From Epiperipatus broadwayi (Eukaryota; Onychophora; Udeonychophora; Euonychophora; Peripatidae), in the NCBI GenBank assembly GCA_028023455.1, contig JAQFVV010000012.1, positions 14,152,364 through 14,216,363 of the forward strand: a stretch of 64,000 bases of DNA, read 5' to 3'. Each line of letters begins with the position of its first letter. Position 1 is the stretch's first letter. The position numbers were made by a program, and so were the translations under genes. The notes beneath the pieces are model-generated. The model searched no databases and was not told the DNA's origin. It saw only the letters and a list, made by a program, of their open reading frames with translations. Positions 12,183 to 23,611 of the stretch are shown here, in pieces.

Positions 12183-12661
12183 TTAATTTGATACTCTTCT
12201 TTTCTTTAATTTCATGGTATCAGCTTTTAATTCACTAAATGTAATATTAGAATCAGTTTTGAATTCCTCAAAATTTTTATTAAACTTAACATCCAATTTA
12301 ACGTTCAATCCTTTCAATTGTACATCTGAATCATTTTTAGATTTAACAAATTTCATATTAAGAAACTTAAACTTATCATCTAATTTACTAAATCTAGTAT
12401 CCAAATCAGATTAGAAGCATTAAAATCAGCTTTTATTTCAACCCAGAATTCGTTTAATTTTGCACCAGAATCTATTTTAGATTCCTCCCACCTTACATTA
12501 AATGCTTCTAATTGAATCTTAAATTCATTAAAATCAACTTTAGATGCATTATACTTAATATCTGAATGAGCTTTAAATTCATTAAAATCAGCTTTAAATT
12601 CATCAAATCTAATATTTAATTCATTAAACATCTTACTAAATTTCTCCTGTATCTTCTCCAT
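12183..12661 (-). pseudogene. Gag-like coiled-coil protein relic
   Basis: Two minus-strand frames, 12661-12380 (93 codons) and 12404-12183 (73 codons), overlap by a frameshift and read as one protein of about 155 residues. It is built from a recurring 14-residue-like pattern (Phe-Asn-Glu-Phe-Lys-x-x, Leu-Asn-x-Lys-Phe-Asp) with hydrophobic a/d positions, so a long coiled coil. It starts with Met-Glu-Lys-Ile-Gln-Glu-Lys-Phe. No zinc knuckle or capsid motif was seen. Its position, about 440 bp inside the 5' LTR, is where Gag sits. Similar coiled coils occur in the elements at 18.1 and 27.2 kb. Confidence 0.6.
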
Positions 12662-13077
12662 GCATCACATCAAATCATCACTTTCAATTTCAGACCCGCC
12701 CGATAAATCAATATTACTATTATCCATTCTTAACTAACTTAATTAAGTAAATGAGCATAAAATGTCAATAAATCAATTACAATTGAAATAACTAAACACT
12801 ATGAAAAAGGATTTGAATATCAATATCAAGATTACCAAGCAATTACCTCAAAACATCAGTATCTTCTTGACTGTTCTAGAGAAAATATCATTTTATTATT
12901 ATAAGGATCATAATATTAACATCATCTAAAAACACATTGCAAAAAGCAAAAATTTCAACCAAATTGCAGTACATATAGTACTTCACATTTTTAATGCTTG
13001 ATTTACCAGCACACCGTAGGTTAAATTATAGTGATATAAATCTTTTACTATCGAATCATGTATTTGATATGTTTTCA

Positions 13078-13098
13078 AGCCAACACATTGTGGTGCCA
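13078..13098 (-). promoter_or_regulatory. Primer binding site candidate (minus strand)
   Basis: Read on the minus strand, just inside the right LTR, TGGCACCACAATGTG starts a few bases after the LTR end. A tRNA primer site starts with TGG, the complement of CCA. The primer tRNA is not identified. Confidence 0.5.
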
Positions 13099-13100
13099 AA

Positions 13101-14118
13101 TTGAACTATCAAAAATGTGTGAAACTTTCTACTACTTCTGAAGATTGACTGAAACAATCTTAACTCAACCAGTAATAAGTAGCTAATAAATCTCTTAATG
13201 TAATCACAATATGTTATCTCTACTTTAAATATTTAAAATAATGTAAATATGTATTAATAAATACTATTTCAGGGTTGTAATAATAAATATATATAACTAT
13301 AATATTCAAATAAGAATATGACTAACGGATTCTAAGTTTTTAAATATAACAATATTTCTAATATTTAATTCTAAATCTTATAATAGATATAGAAGGATAA
13401 CAAATGATATAATTATTGTATCCAAATCATATCTTATAATAATTATGCTAATATTAGTGAAAAATATCAATAACATTATTTCTAAAATCAATGTATCTTT
13501 AAATAAATATAATATGATAAAATCATGTGATTAAATTCTCAGTGAGATGATGGATGTGAAAATATGAAAGACAAAAATTAAAATAATTAATCAAATTTTT
13601 ACTAAGTTAAAACAAAATATATACATGTATCTATATGTATTGTGGGACAAACAATTCAGTGAAGAAGGTTCTTATGGAAATATTAAATAACTTCAATATT
13701 AACTAACAATGTTTTATCTGATATATATATTGTGCAGTCAGTTTTTCTCAAAATACGTATCTCTTTTATATAAACTTTTTTCATTTCTTTACTAAGATAA
13801 TAAAATATTTACTTTAGATATTCAACCATATAAATACACATGATCTTATAACTTATCTGCTTTCTGCATATTAAAATACAAATTATCAGGAGGTCTTCCC
13901 TCTACTGTATGATTGTATAATACTATAACAAATATTTATGGCCATGGAGCTACATTGTTCTTTACATAGATACATGTAGTGTTATACAGGATACCTACCA
14001 AGGCTAATATTTATGAACAAAATTATAGCGTGGTGTTAAGAGCTTCTCTCTGCTAAACAACAATATATTACATATAAAATCTCATCGCTATGACTATAAG
14101 TCTACAAAATATTCTTTA
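13101..14118 (-). repeat. Right LTR (5' LTR) of minus-strand retroelement
   Basis: Matches 11101-12031 across its length, with an extra segment near 13600-13740. Its outer end reads TTTA where the other LTR has TTCA, a likely decay of the CA end. Confidence 0.65.
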
Positions 14119-14774
14119 TATAACGTTTAACATACCTATATCTGCAAAACTTAAGAGTAATTCTCATTTTAAAAATACTTTCAAACAACATAAATATAGC
14201 CCTTTACACAGTATTATTTAGATACCTTATAATAGTTAAATATTACAAAAGAGATTAAAATTTTAAGATCAATAAAATGTGAGAAATATAAAACAATTAT
14301 ATCTTTAACTATTATTTATAATAATCAATTTTAATAACAACCTTTCTTCAATACAAGTTATATATATACCTAAGTCGTCAATATATTATATAATTTAAAT
14401 CATATTATCTGTATATTTCTTTTTAATCTTGCTTTACTTTTATAAGAACTTTTATTTTATTGAGAATAAGAAAAATAGGTAATAATAGACACAAAAAATA
14501 TATATATTCTGATACCTAAAGTTTGTTAAAAACCTTTAAGGTTTCACAAAGTCCTCTTTCAGATATTTCATTCAAGCAAAGTTTTTTAAAAAAAATTTTT
14601 TTAAGAATTGATATAAATCCTTCGGCACTCCTAGTGTAGAAATCCCAAAGGACAATGTAAGAATTTATCTTTGCAAATCAGGAAAATGATGACAGAATTT
14701 TATCCTTTTGAATAAATTCATTAGTGTATTAAATTTAAATATCAAGTAAAAATCAAAACAGACTGTTTTTCTTA

Positions 14775-14884
14775 AACAGAGCAAAACTCTCCATACAGTA
14801 TTGCCACCTGTGCTAAACAGAGTAATCCATTGATTACTCTGTTTAGCACAGGTGGCAATATTGTATGGAGAGTTTTGCTCTGTT
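14775..14884. mobile_element. Near-perfect palindromic MITE, TA-flanked
   Basis: A 110-bp element beginning AACAGAGCAAAACTCTCC and ending in its exact complement. The arms mirror almost without mismatch to a tiny loop (CCATTG) near 14828. TA flanks both ends (14773-14774, 14885-14886). The end shares about 50 bp with the large foldback at 20933-21966, so this is a deletion derivative of that family. High arm identity suggests a young copy. Confidence 0.8.
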
Positions 14885-14886
14885 TA

Positions 14887-16250
14887 TCAACAATTAATGT
14901 GCTAGTATAGGAAATGTGATCATGTGATGCTTAATAGATTGTTTTTCTCCATTTCTAAATGTGTTACCTGAGAGTAAAATTCACAAATATTGACATTTTC
15001 TTTAGGAAAATATTTTTAAAAAGTTCCATTAATTTTGAAGAAACTTTGTCAAAAAACAAAATATCTAGTATGCAGGTGTTTATATAATAATTATTTCCTT
15101 AATATTTGTTTTTTTTTTTTTTTATCACAATAGCAGGTACATGATTGAAGTAATAGCATTTCTGTAGTAATTTAAAAATTTCCATTTCAAGAAAAATATT
15201 TAAATTTCATTTGTCCATGCATTTTAAGTTTATGAAGAAGTTTTAGATGTGTTTATTAATCATTTGGACAATCTCGTGATGCGTTTGCCCAAGAATGAGG
15301 CAAATGTTTGTAAACATCTACCATCTCATGTTTAATGACCAATATGGCTAAGTTTAAATATTGGCCATTGCACTTATATTTATAGGTTTTTACCATGTGA
15401 TTGATTTCATTATTCTCTTCACTCAAATTTCTTAACTCTTTTAGCTTTTTGCATGAAAGTTTTCTACAGTTTCCATATACAGAACATTCTTGCAGACAAT
15501 AATATAGTTTTTGAAGAAATTATAGTGCCTAATACAATAAAATTAAATATATGGATTATAATATCAGTCTAAATATTTAAGTTACAAATATTAAAATAAA
15601 TCATTTTACTTTATTTAACATTCTCGTAATAATTAATATTTTATTTTAGATTTAAAATAACTTTCTATTTTACTTTTTCCAAATAAATATCTCTTTAAAT
15701 TTTAAACACAAAATAAACATTCGTGCACACACATTTACATATTAAATTTAAAATTTATGTCACTACTATAAATCGTTTTATCATTATTTAGACACTAATA
15801 TAATTATTGCTTTATTAATCTTATTTTAACTAATTTATTTATGTTTACAATATTGTTATTTTTAAAAGTTAACTTTATGCACATGTGTATTTTTAAAATA
15901 AAATATGAAACCATAATTTTTTAAATTGCTACAAAATTTTTGAATACTATAAATGTACAAGATGACATCTTGGAATCGTAAAATTTTCCTTTACAAGGTG
16001 TAAAGCTTAAATAATACTATTATCTTTATAATAAGGCAATAAAAATTTTGAAGTTATCTGTATTATTGCATTTTAGAGATATCAAATATCCATTACAATA
16101 TATATATATATAACAAATTCTAGGCATATTATGACAATAATGCAAATAATGTGTTATCTATATGTTAAAATTGAAATTACATGTTATTAGCAAGCCATTT
16201 AATTAATAAAAATGAAAACATGACTGACAGTTGTTACAACATATATATAA
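14887..16250. other. Intron sequence, no feature seen
   Basis: AT-rich with a T-run at 15110-15124. No coding, RNA or repeat structure recognised. Confidence 0.4.
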
Positions 16251-16251
16251 G

Positions 16252-16366
16252 TAATATTGTGGAAGGAACTATTCTTCACCAATGCGCCTATGGTTTTAAA
16301 ACAATTATTGACTGGAGTGAATGTGTCATTTCTAGTGCATGTGTGAAGGATAGTTCCTCAATATTA
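16252..16366. mobile_element. Small TIR element (MITE), about 115 bp
   Basis: TAATATTG then GAAGGAACTATTCTTCAC at the left mirrors GTGAAGGATAGTTCCTCAATATTA at the right, giving inverted ends of about 28 bp with a few mismatches. A 62-codon frame across it is incidental. Confidence 0.6.
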
Positions 16367-17030
16367 TAGATATATAAATTTCTATATTATTAATTAATTC
16401 ATATACATGTATTTAATAAAAACAGTTATTGTGTATTGAATACCAAATTAATAATTCAAAGTTATTGAATATGTAACATTGCAAAACTTAGTCACTAAAT
16501 AATATATTGTTTTAGATTAAGAATCATAAGGCTTAAATGTTTTTCAACGATGCTGCCTTGTAATATTAGTATATCTGTTTGAAAATCAATTCTGTGCGGT
16601 TTGTGTTTATATTATTATCAATCATTTTTTGGAAAATATACATTAGCATTTGTGACTATACATAATAAGTATAACAATTATTGATTCTTAGATCTGGTAT
16701 TGATGAAAGCATCGCATATTTAATGTTACAAATATAACATTTTTTGTGTTGTATTTATATACTGACATAGTAAAATAAAATTTGCTATAATGAAAAAAAT
16801 TAAAATTATTTCTAGAAAGATTTAAAAATATTTAAAAAAATCTTAGGAATGAAAATTTAATGTTGGGAGGAGAATTTGATCATACTTTTGTTATAGGATT
16901 TGAGAAAAAGTCATGCAAGCTTATTAAAAAAAAGCATATTATTTAAAAAATACCATAGGCATAGAGTGTGATGATAAATACGAAAATGTTTAAACATTGA
17001 GGTGCTGTATTGTACTATTTATATATATAT

Positions 17031-17624
17031 TGTAGGGATAGAATCTAATCTCCACATCTATATTATTAAATCAAGAGAAATTAACAGCTCCACCCCCCCT
17101 TTTTTTTGTGTGTATACTATAGATACTTTTATATATGATCGTTATTAGTGAGTAGTAATGAAAAAAAAATGATGATGAATATTAAGGGAAATAGTTAGTT
17201 TTAAACTCTAGTATGTTGTTTATTAAATAATAATATAGTAGTTCTTTTATATAATTTATTTTATAGTTAAAACAGGCTAACGTAGATAGTAGAGCTGTTA
17301 AATCTAAAGATTAGCAGATAGATTGCCTGAAAAAACACATGTATGGTTATGGAAATATTAATAGAGTATGATGCAGCATATACCATTTGAGGAATCTGTT
17401 GGCTTAAACCAACAAATCCCACAAGCTAGCCATAGCTGACAGATACTCCAGCTAGATAGATTTTATATTCTTAGTTGAAATTAGTATAGCTACATGGCTG
17501 ATACCATGTAATGATGGTTTTAATATAAACCATGAATCCTTCCATAGTAATAATCAATAATTGTATATAGGTAGTTATACTTGTTGATATTGTTCCATCC
17601 CGTTCTACTATGTGTGCTGCCACA
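17031..17624 (+). repeat. 5' LTR
   Basis: Starts TGTAGGGATA, ends TGCTGCCACA. It aligns with 19407-20019 at roughly 88-90% by eye, including the GTTGGCTTAAACCAACAAAT hairpin-like segment and CACAAGCTAGCCATAGCTGA. Confidence 0.85.
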
Positions 17625-17628
17625 TAAA

Positions 17629-17647
17629 TGGCACTCCAACACGAGGC
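17629..17647 (+). promoter_or_regulatory. Primer binding site candidate
   Basis: TGGCACTCCAACACGAGGC begins four bases after the LTR end. It resembles tRNA-Lys-type primer sites (TGGCGCCCAACGTGGGGC) with several differences. The assignment is tentative. Confidence 0.5.
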
Positions 17648-18062
17648 TGGAAAGGCATATTGGCATCTGGGATTTCAGTTGATGTGGCACACTATGGCTT
17701 ACTCCAAAATAGGATTTTTGAAATAGGGGTTGTGGTCTAGTATAATATAATATTTTGTCAATTAAATACAGAGAAAATTAGGTGGTGATTGAAGTTATGA
17801 AGGTGGATATAAGGCACTTAGAATAAAGATGGTTGAGTGGATAATGAAAAAAAAAAAGATGTGAACAGGAAATTTTGTATAAGTACAGAATACACTAAGA
17901 ACTAGTGATTGTAAAATATTTGGGAATGTATGGGTGGATAGATGAGGGTGTTAACTCTGGATGTGATAGAGATCAAGGAACAAAACAAAAGAAAAGGAAT
18001 AAAACGAAATAAAGAATAATTTTTTTATATATATTCATAAATAAGAGTAGAAAGAATTTAAT

Positions 18063-18531
18063 ATGGAACAAGATAGAAAGGTAGCCACTAAAGGAATGAA
18101 GAGAGAGGAAAAGCACGGCCATCAAGAGTTGTTTAAAACTATAATGGTATAATTTAAAGAAATGAAACAAGAAATGACTCAGAAGATAGATAAGCAATCT
18201 CAAGAAATGACTCAGAAAATAGATAGACAATCCCAAGAAACTAAGGAATCTATAGATAGACAATCTCAGAAAATAGATCAGCAATCTCAAGAAATGAGTC
18301 AGAAAATAGATAATAAAATAAATGATTTGAATAAAGAGATATAAGATAGGATAACTTGTCTAGATCAAAAAATGGATAGACAGATAGAAGAACTTAGGAA
18401 GGATTTACAAAATAAATTCAAATCTTCTAACAATAAAATAGAGAACATTGAAATGGATTTAAAGAATACATGGCAGGAATTTGATGAAAGATGCGATTTA
18501 AGATATAAGTAACTGGAAGATAAGCCAAGAG
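18063..18531 (+). pseudogene. Gag-like coiled-coil relic with in-frame stops
   Basis: From the ATG at 18063 one frame can be followed to 18531 with three in-frame stops (near 18150, at 18342-18344 and at the end). Between them it encodes a highly regular coiled coil: a Gln-Ser-Gln-Glu-Met-Thr-Gln-Lys-Ile-Asp unit repeats about six times, then Leu-Asp-Gln-Lys-Met-Asp-x-Gln-Ile-Glu-Glu-Leu. It sits about 440 bp inside the 5' LTR, the Gag position. No capsid or zinc-knuckle motif remains. A 105-codon opposite-strand frame is its shadow. Confidence 0.6.
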
Positions 18532-18930
18532 AAGTGGGATAAGAAATTTTGGTACCATAGAAGAAAAGCTAGAAGGTGGTACGGGTTATAGAAAAATAGC
18601 CAAGCAGTGTGAAAGTAATGAACTAGCTCAGAATAGCTTTAGAGAGGATATTAGCAGTGAAATAATACCTTGAAGTTAGAGGTAGCTGCAGTTCATAACA
18701 ATTAAAAGTAGAATACAAAGATCTAGATAAAAGATAGATAAAAGACAGGACAAAGCAGATCATAAGTTAGAGAAAGTGCAAAAAGAAATACAAAGTATAG
18801 GCGATCATGTGAGAAAGATATCCCTAGAAGAAATAGAGAGTATAAAGCAGAATTTATTAGAATTGGAACCAAGTCATCAGAAGACTCAAATAGACTTTAG
18901 TGAAACACTGGAGAGTGTCAAGAAAAAGAC

Positions 18931-19215
18931 ATGAGTCATAAAATTTTAGTCATGATGAAAATAATGGCCAAAAAATGGATCGCTAAAGATCCAAGTAAGC
19001 CTGCACAGTTCAAATTAGGTAATAATGTCCTTGTTAAAACACCTCATGTCAGCGACCTGCAGAAACATAAATTTAAAAAATTCTATAACGTATATGAAAG
19101 GCCATTCCATATCAAGGAAAAGAAAGGGGAAAATGCATTTTTACTGGAATTGCCAGAGGGAGAAAAAGGCACGTGTAATGCATGTAGCCTAAAGCCAATG
19201 GCAATTCTTGTATAA
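18931..19215 (+). pseudogene. Integrase C-terminal tail (Gypsy/Ty3 type)
   Basis: This 94-codon frame carries the integrase C-terminal pattern: a basic Ala-Lys-Lys-Trp stretch, Phe-Lys-Leu-Gly-Asn-x-Val-Leu-Val-Lys-Thr, Lys-Phe-Lys-Lys-Phe-Tyr-x-Val-Tyr-Glu-x-Pro-Phe-His-Ile, Glu-Asn-Ala-Phe-Leu-Leu-Glu-Leu-Pro and Ser-Leu-Lys-Pro. The zinc-finger and DDE core are absent. The reading frame starts right after a coiled-coil-like region, so the deletion joined Gag to the pol end. Domain identity is confident from motif order; host activity is excluded. Confidence 0.75.
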
Positions 19216-19391
19216 AATAATCCCTTCCTTGCCTTAAATTTGATAGAAGGAAAAGAGTCAGAGAAAGGAATGATTGTGATAGAAAGTATAACTAGTTAGA
19301 GACTACACTATAGTTATATGTATGTTATGTAACAAACTAAAGTACTTATTTAATTATTTAAAGAAGATAGTTTCAAAGGAGTCTTTTTTTT

Positions 19392-19406
19392 TGGAGGGGA
19401 GGCAAA
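19392..19406 (+). promoter_or_regulatory. Polypurine tract
   Basis: TGGAGGGGAGGCAAA lies directly before the 3' LTR start (TGTAGGG), where plus-strand priming occurs. Confidence 0.75.
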
Positions 19407-20019
19407 TGTAGGGATAAAATCTAATCTTCACATCTATATTATTAAATCGAGAAATTAACAGCCCCAAATTTTTTTCTTTGTGTGTATACTATAGATTCTT
19501 ATATATATATATGATTGTTATTAGTGAGTAGTAATGAAAAAAAAATGATGGTGAATATTAAGAGCAAATAGTTAGTTTTAAACTCTAGTAATTTTTTTAT
19601 TGAATAATATAGTAGTTCTTTTATATAATTTATTTTATAGTTAAAACAGGTTAACATAGATAGTAGAGCTGTTAAATTTAAAGATTAGCAGATAGATAGC
19701 CTGAAAAAATACATGTGATTTAAAGTGAAAGATATGAATGATATAGAAATATTAATAGAGTATGATGCAGTATATACCATTGCTGGAATCTGTTGGCTTA
19801 AACCAACAAATCCCACAAGCTAGCCATAGCTGACAGATATCCACCTGGAAAAGTTTTATATTCTTAGTTGAAATTAGTATAGCTAGATGGCTGATACCAT
19901 GTAATGATGGTTGTAATATAAACCGTGAACCCTTCCATGGTAATAATCAATAATTGTTTTTTTAGGTGTTTATACTTGTTGATGTTATTCTATCCCGTTC
20001 GACAATGTGTACTGCTACA
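19407..20019 (+). repeat. 3' LTR
   Basis: Starts TGTAGGGATA, ends TACTGCTACA; partner of 17031-17624. Confidence 0.85.
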
Positions 20020-20023
20020 ATAT

Positions 20024-20930
20024 ATAAAATACAGCATTATAATTAATAATAATAATTACTCAACTATATATAAATTTTAAACACAGAAAATTATTTTAAA
20101 AAATTATTTTTACTTGTAAATCATAATGAAGTCACAAAGTTGTTTCTGATTCTATCAAAGAATTATAACAAAAAGAAGATTGTAACTATATAGTTAACAA
20201 TTTAAACAAAATTACTGTACTTTTTTTTTTTGCAAACAATAATAACACAGCCAAAGCCTGGATAACCATAGTTAGCTTCAGATCACCCTCCTCACTTATC
20301 AATCTATTAAAACAATGCAAAACACAGAATACCTGTTAATCATGCTCCCAAGTTGTATACAGACTTTGCCAGCCCTATCTGGTAGTTCTGAGTATTATGG
20401 TGAATTTCATGCCAACAGATCAACGAGAATCACCCAGAACACATATTTATACAATAAATCTAAACAAAATTGCAAATACAAATCGATCTTTTTCAATCAT
20501 GAGCATACTATAGGTCACACCTTTTTAAAAAGCCCTCCAATGTAAGAACAATATGTACCAAGAGGAATAATAGGAAAAGAAAATATGAAGAGGCTTGGCT
20601 ATAACAAGGATCCACATTCTATCAATAAAAAAGATTTTTGCATCCATTATCAAAAAAATCGAACATTTAATTGCTTCATTTACATACTGAACCTAATATA
20701 CACATATTGGATCACACTAATATATAGGCATATTCTAGAAGTGATCTGTTGAAAGCTGGCTCAGTGCATTTAAGACCTTAGAGTTTGATTTACCTTTTCA
20801 GATTAACTCGAACATCGTTAGAATTATGTAATTGTACGAAAAGAGTATGTACTATTGAGAATTACAAATGATTTTTAATATTATAAATGTCACATGTTCA
20901 CCATTTCTTATGCAAGCACATAACTGTTAT
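20024..20930. other. Unassigned, slightly less AT-rich stretch
   Basis: A 76-codon frame at 20315-20545 has no recognisable domain. About 20885-20930 belongs to the direct repeat that recurs at 21350-21395 inside the neighbouring foldback. Confidence 0.35.
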
Positions 20931-20932
20931 TA

Positions 20933-21966
20933 AACAGGCAAAACTCTCCATACAGTAGTGCCACTCTGTGCCAACCAGAGTAATCAATGGATGCCAGAAG
21001 GCTTGTGCATAAAATTTCCATCTAGTGCCTACTCATCCAATATCCCCAGACTAATTTCTGGCTTGTGGCCTTCGTCAGTAAGGAGCCTTGGATCTGAGAG
21101 CACTGCACCTAGATCTTAGGATCTAATGCAACTCTCCAGCAGCCATCTTTTATCTCTACTTAACTACAAAACTATGAGAATGAAAATTGAAAACACAATA
21201 ATATTTTCAATCTATGGTCAATAGCTTATATAGTTATATGAGTCTGAACTCAGTTCAACACCCATACATTTTGGTGTCTTTGGCTCTTTAACAACCATAG
21301 CCACCACTATTTTATTAGGCAGGATTGGTGTTAAACCACTAAACATCACATGATCACCATCTCTTATGCTAGCACATAACTATTATTAAACAGGCAAAAC
21401 TCTCCATACAGTAGTGTCACCCTGTGCCAACCAGAGTAATCAATGGATGCCAGAAAGGCTTGTGCATAAAATCTCCATACAGTGCCTACTCATCCAATAT
21501 CTCCAGACTAGTTTCTGGCTTGTGGCCTTTATCAGTAAGAGATGGTGATTATGTGATATTTAGTGGATTAACACCAATCCTGCCTAATAGAATAGTGGTG
21601 GCTATGGTTGTTAAAGAGCCAAAGACACCAAAATGTATGGGTGCTGAGTTGAGTTCAGACTCATATGACTATATAAGCTATTGAGCTTAGAATGAAAATA
21701 TTATTGTGTTTTCAATTTTCATTCTCATAGTTTTGTAGTTAAGTAGAGATAAAAGGTGGCTGCTGGAGGGTTGCATTAGATCCTAAGATCTAGGTGCAGT
21801 GCTCTCAGATCCAAGGCTCCTCACTGACGAAGGCCACAAGCCAGAAACTAGTCTGGGGATATTGAATGAGTAGGCACTAGATGGGGTTTTATGCACAAGC
21901 CTTCTGGCATCCATTGATTACTCTGGTTGGCACAGGGTGGCACTTGTATGGAGAGTTTTGCCTGTT
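20933..21966. mobile_element. Large foldback element with nested second end
   Basis: The ends are AACAGGCAAAACTCTCC and its complement, flanked by TA on both sides. The left arm (about 20933-21370) is mirrored by the right arm (about 21536-21966) with few mismatches over some 430 bp. Between the arms, 21350-21535 repeats the left flank and the first ~130 bp of the left arm in direct orientation, so one extra terminus is nested in the loop. Shared ends tie it to the 110-bp MITE at 14775-14884. No transposase is encoded, and the 86-codon frame at 21424-21684 is arm sequence. Confidence 0.8.
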
Positions 21967-22839
21967 TAATAATAATATAAATGCTCATTAAAGATCTTTA
22001 TTTTTAAATCTGGAAGACTGACATGCAGACTTTCTCTAAACTCACTGAAAATGCTAAAATGATATGGGAGGATATCTTTAATTTAATCTTTATCTTTTAA
22101 AAATGTATTTATTTATTGGAACTTTTCATAATTTTTCATAATTCTGTAATTAAAGTGAAATTAGAAATTTTTTATTTTTATAAATTTTTCTGTAAAAGAA
22201 ATGTGTTTATAACATTTAGTAGTATTCCACAATAGGCTCTTGCTTATTAGTGATTTTTTGGTTTAATACTTAATTTTCACAATAATTTAAGTTTATATGA
22301 AGAAAAATTACATACTATATGTTGCCATAAAATTAACATAACACTGAAGGCAATAAAATTGAGAAAATATGATCATTATCATAAAATAAAACAAATATTT
22401 TTATATCTATTAATTTTCTATTTATCAATAAATGAATTTTGATAGATAAGTTTCAAAAGTAATATTTTTCTAACAGTTTTATTACAATCTTTATAAAATT
22501 ATAATTATAAAATATAAAAAAATGTCATCTATGATATGCATATTCCTGGATTCAAAAAAATTTAAATGCATGCATATTTTATTTTTTACACAACAATTAC
22601 AAGTTCACAGATCATATATGATGATTATCATTACTTCTATAGCAAATGAAATAAAATAAATATAAGATTGTTCAATAATTTATTTCAAATGTTTATTAAA
22701 AATTACATAAGTAAAATTATAATTGCAAATATGTATTGAATGCATGTGTATGCAATATACACATATATAATCGAAAATGGAAATTAAGGAATTACATTAT
22801 GCTGTTATTTCATATAAATTGTAATAAACAATAAAAAAT

Positions 22840-23610
22840 CATATACAATAGCTAGGTGTACATTGTTGTCCTGTGGGTAGACCCAACCAAAACAATCAGA
22901 CAATGTCCATATTTTTACATATATGTTAAAATAGCTCATTACTTTAATCAGAAATTGACAGCCATCAGCTATATACAAATATATTCTTAGGCACACTCAT
23001 AAATCTATTCAACTTATATATTTTTTTCTCATGTGTCATACCATCAGCCAGGAAGTGAACCCGCTAACCCGAGACAACTGCTTGTAAAGCAGCTGTCACT
23101 GACCTCTCGACCACCAATGCTTGACAACTTATATATTTATTAATCTCCATGATTGTTATTGTAAATCTGTTATATATAAGTGTAATTAATGTTTAACAAT
23201 AAATTGCTTAATAAAAATGTTATAAAGAAGATTGCAAGGCCGTGCATAGCCCTAGCAACAAATGGTATGATATCATTATTTAACAAAATTGAGATATAAA
23301 TGGTTGGCAAGAGATTATCAATAAAATTTAAAGCAATATACTTTCTTTTAATCTTTGCTTTTAGATATGTTTGTTCAACATAGAAGAAAGCAGACTTTAG
23401 CAATATGTGTATTCTAGAAAATAACGATATGCATAATTATAGAGGTCCATGTAAAGAAATTACTTGATGGAAGTCTAAGGAATCTGATCAAATCTTCAAA
23501 CAAAGTAATGGTCTAACAATGGGGAATTATTTTAGAACTTGCATTCTAAAATAAAATTTATTTCACCATAATATTTGTGAAAATATATATATGTGTATAT
23601 TTCATGTCAA
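22840..23610 (+). repeat. Dispersed repeat, copy 1 (carries tRNA-like insertion)
   Basis: Colinear with 30085-30686 over most of its length: ATTACTTTAATCAGAAAT, AAGTGTAATTAATGTTTAAC, GTGCATAGCCCTAGCAACAA and AAGCAGACTTTAGCAAT. The two copies lie 7.2 kb apart in the same orientation. They could be LTRs of one element, but no TG...CA ends or primer site were found, so 'dispersed repeat' is the safer name. Confidence 0.65.
23024..23124 (-). mobile_element. tRNA-like retrosequence with A-tail and 14-bp TSD
   Basis: On the minus strand this 101-bp insert starts near 23120 with GGTGGTCGAGAGGTCAGTG, a Box-A-like D-arm. An anticodon-like hairpin (CTGC-TTTACAA-GCAG) and a long variable region follow, then the Box-B-like GGGTTCACTTCC, ending in an A-tail (T-run on +). 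CAACTTATATATTT flanks it at 23010-23023 and 23125-23138, and copy 2 of the host repeat (30.2 kb) lacks the insert. The acceptor ends do not pair, so it is a tRNA-derived retrocopy or minimal SINE, not a working tRNA gene. Confidence 0.75.
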
Positions 23611-23611
23611 A

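Larger units (their letters stand above)
11101..14118 (-). mobile_element. Non-autonomous LTR retrotransposon, coiled-coil Gag only
   Basis: Two LTRs (about 0.93 and 1.0 kb) enclose only about 1.07 kb. The internal part has a primer-site candidate next to the right LTR, a coiled-coil Gag-like relic and a polypurine tract next to the left LTR, all consistent with minus-strand orientation. No protease, reverse transcriptase or integrase is present, so mobilisation would need a partner element. LTR divergence by eye is considerable, with several indels, so the insertion is old. No convincing TSD. Confidence 0.65.
17031..20019 (+). mobile_element. Internally deleted Gypsy-type LTR element
   Basis: LTRs of 594 and 613 bp with TG...CA ends enclose 1.78 kb. 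A primer site candidate follows the left LTR and a purine tract precedes the right LTR. ATAT flanks both outer ends, consistent with a 4-6 bp TSD but weak in such AT-rich DNA. The interior retains a Gag-like coiled coil and the C-terminal tail of integrase; protease, reverse transcriptase, RNase H and the integrase core are missing. The element is therefore an end-retaining deletion derivative, movable only in trans. Confidence 0.8.

Noticed and set aside
16181-16369. 62-codon frame with several cysteines, considered as an EGF-like exon
   Set aside because: Cysteine spacing does not fit EGF and the second half is a TIR element.
17973-18290. 105-codon minus-strand hydrophobic frame, membrane-like
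   Set aside because: Antisense of the coiled-coil Gag relic between two LTRs.
21424-21684. 86-codon frame
   Set aside because: Lies across loop and arm of the foldback element; no domain.
23038-23120. Functional tRNA gene on the minus strand
   Set aside because: Acceptor ends do not pair, an A-tail and TSD show retroinsertion.
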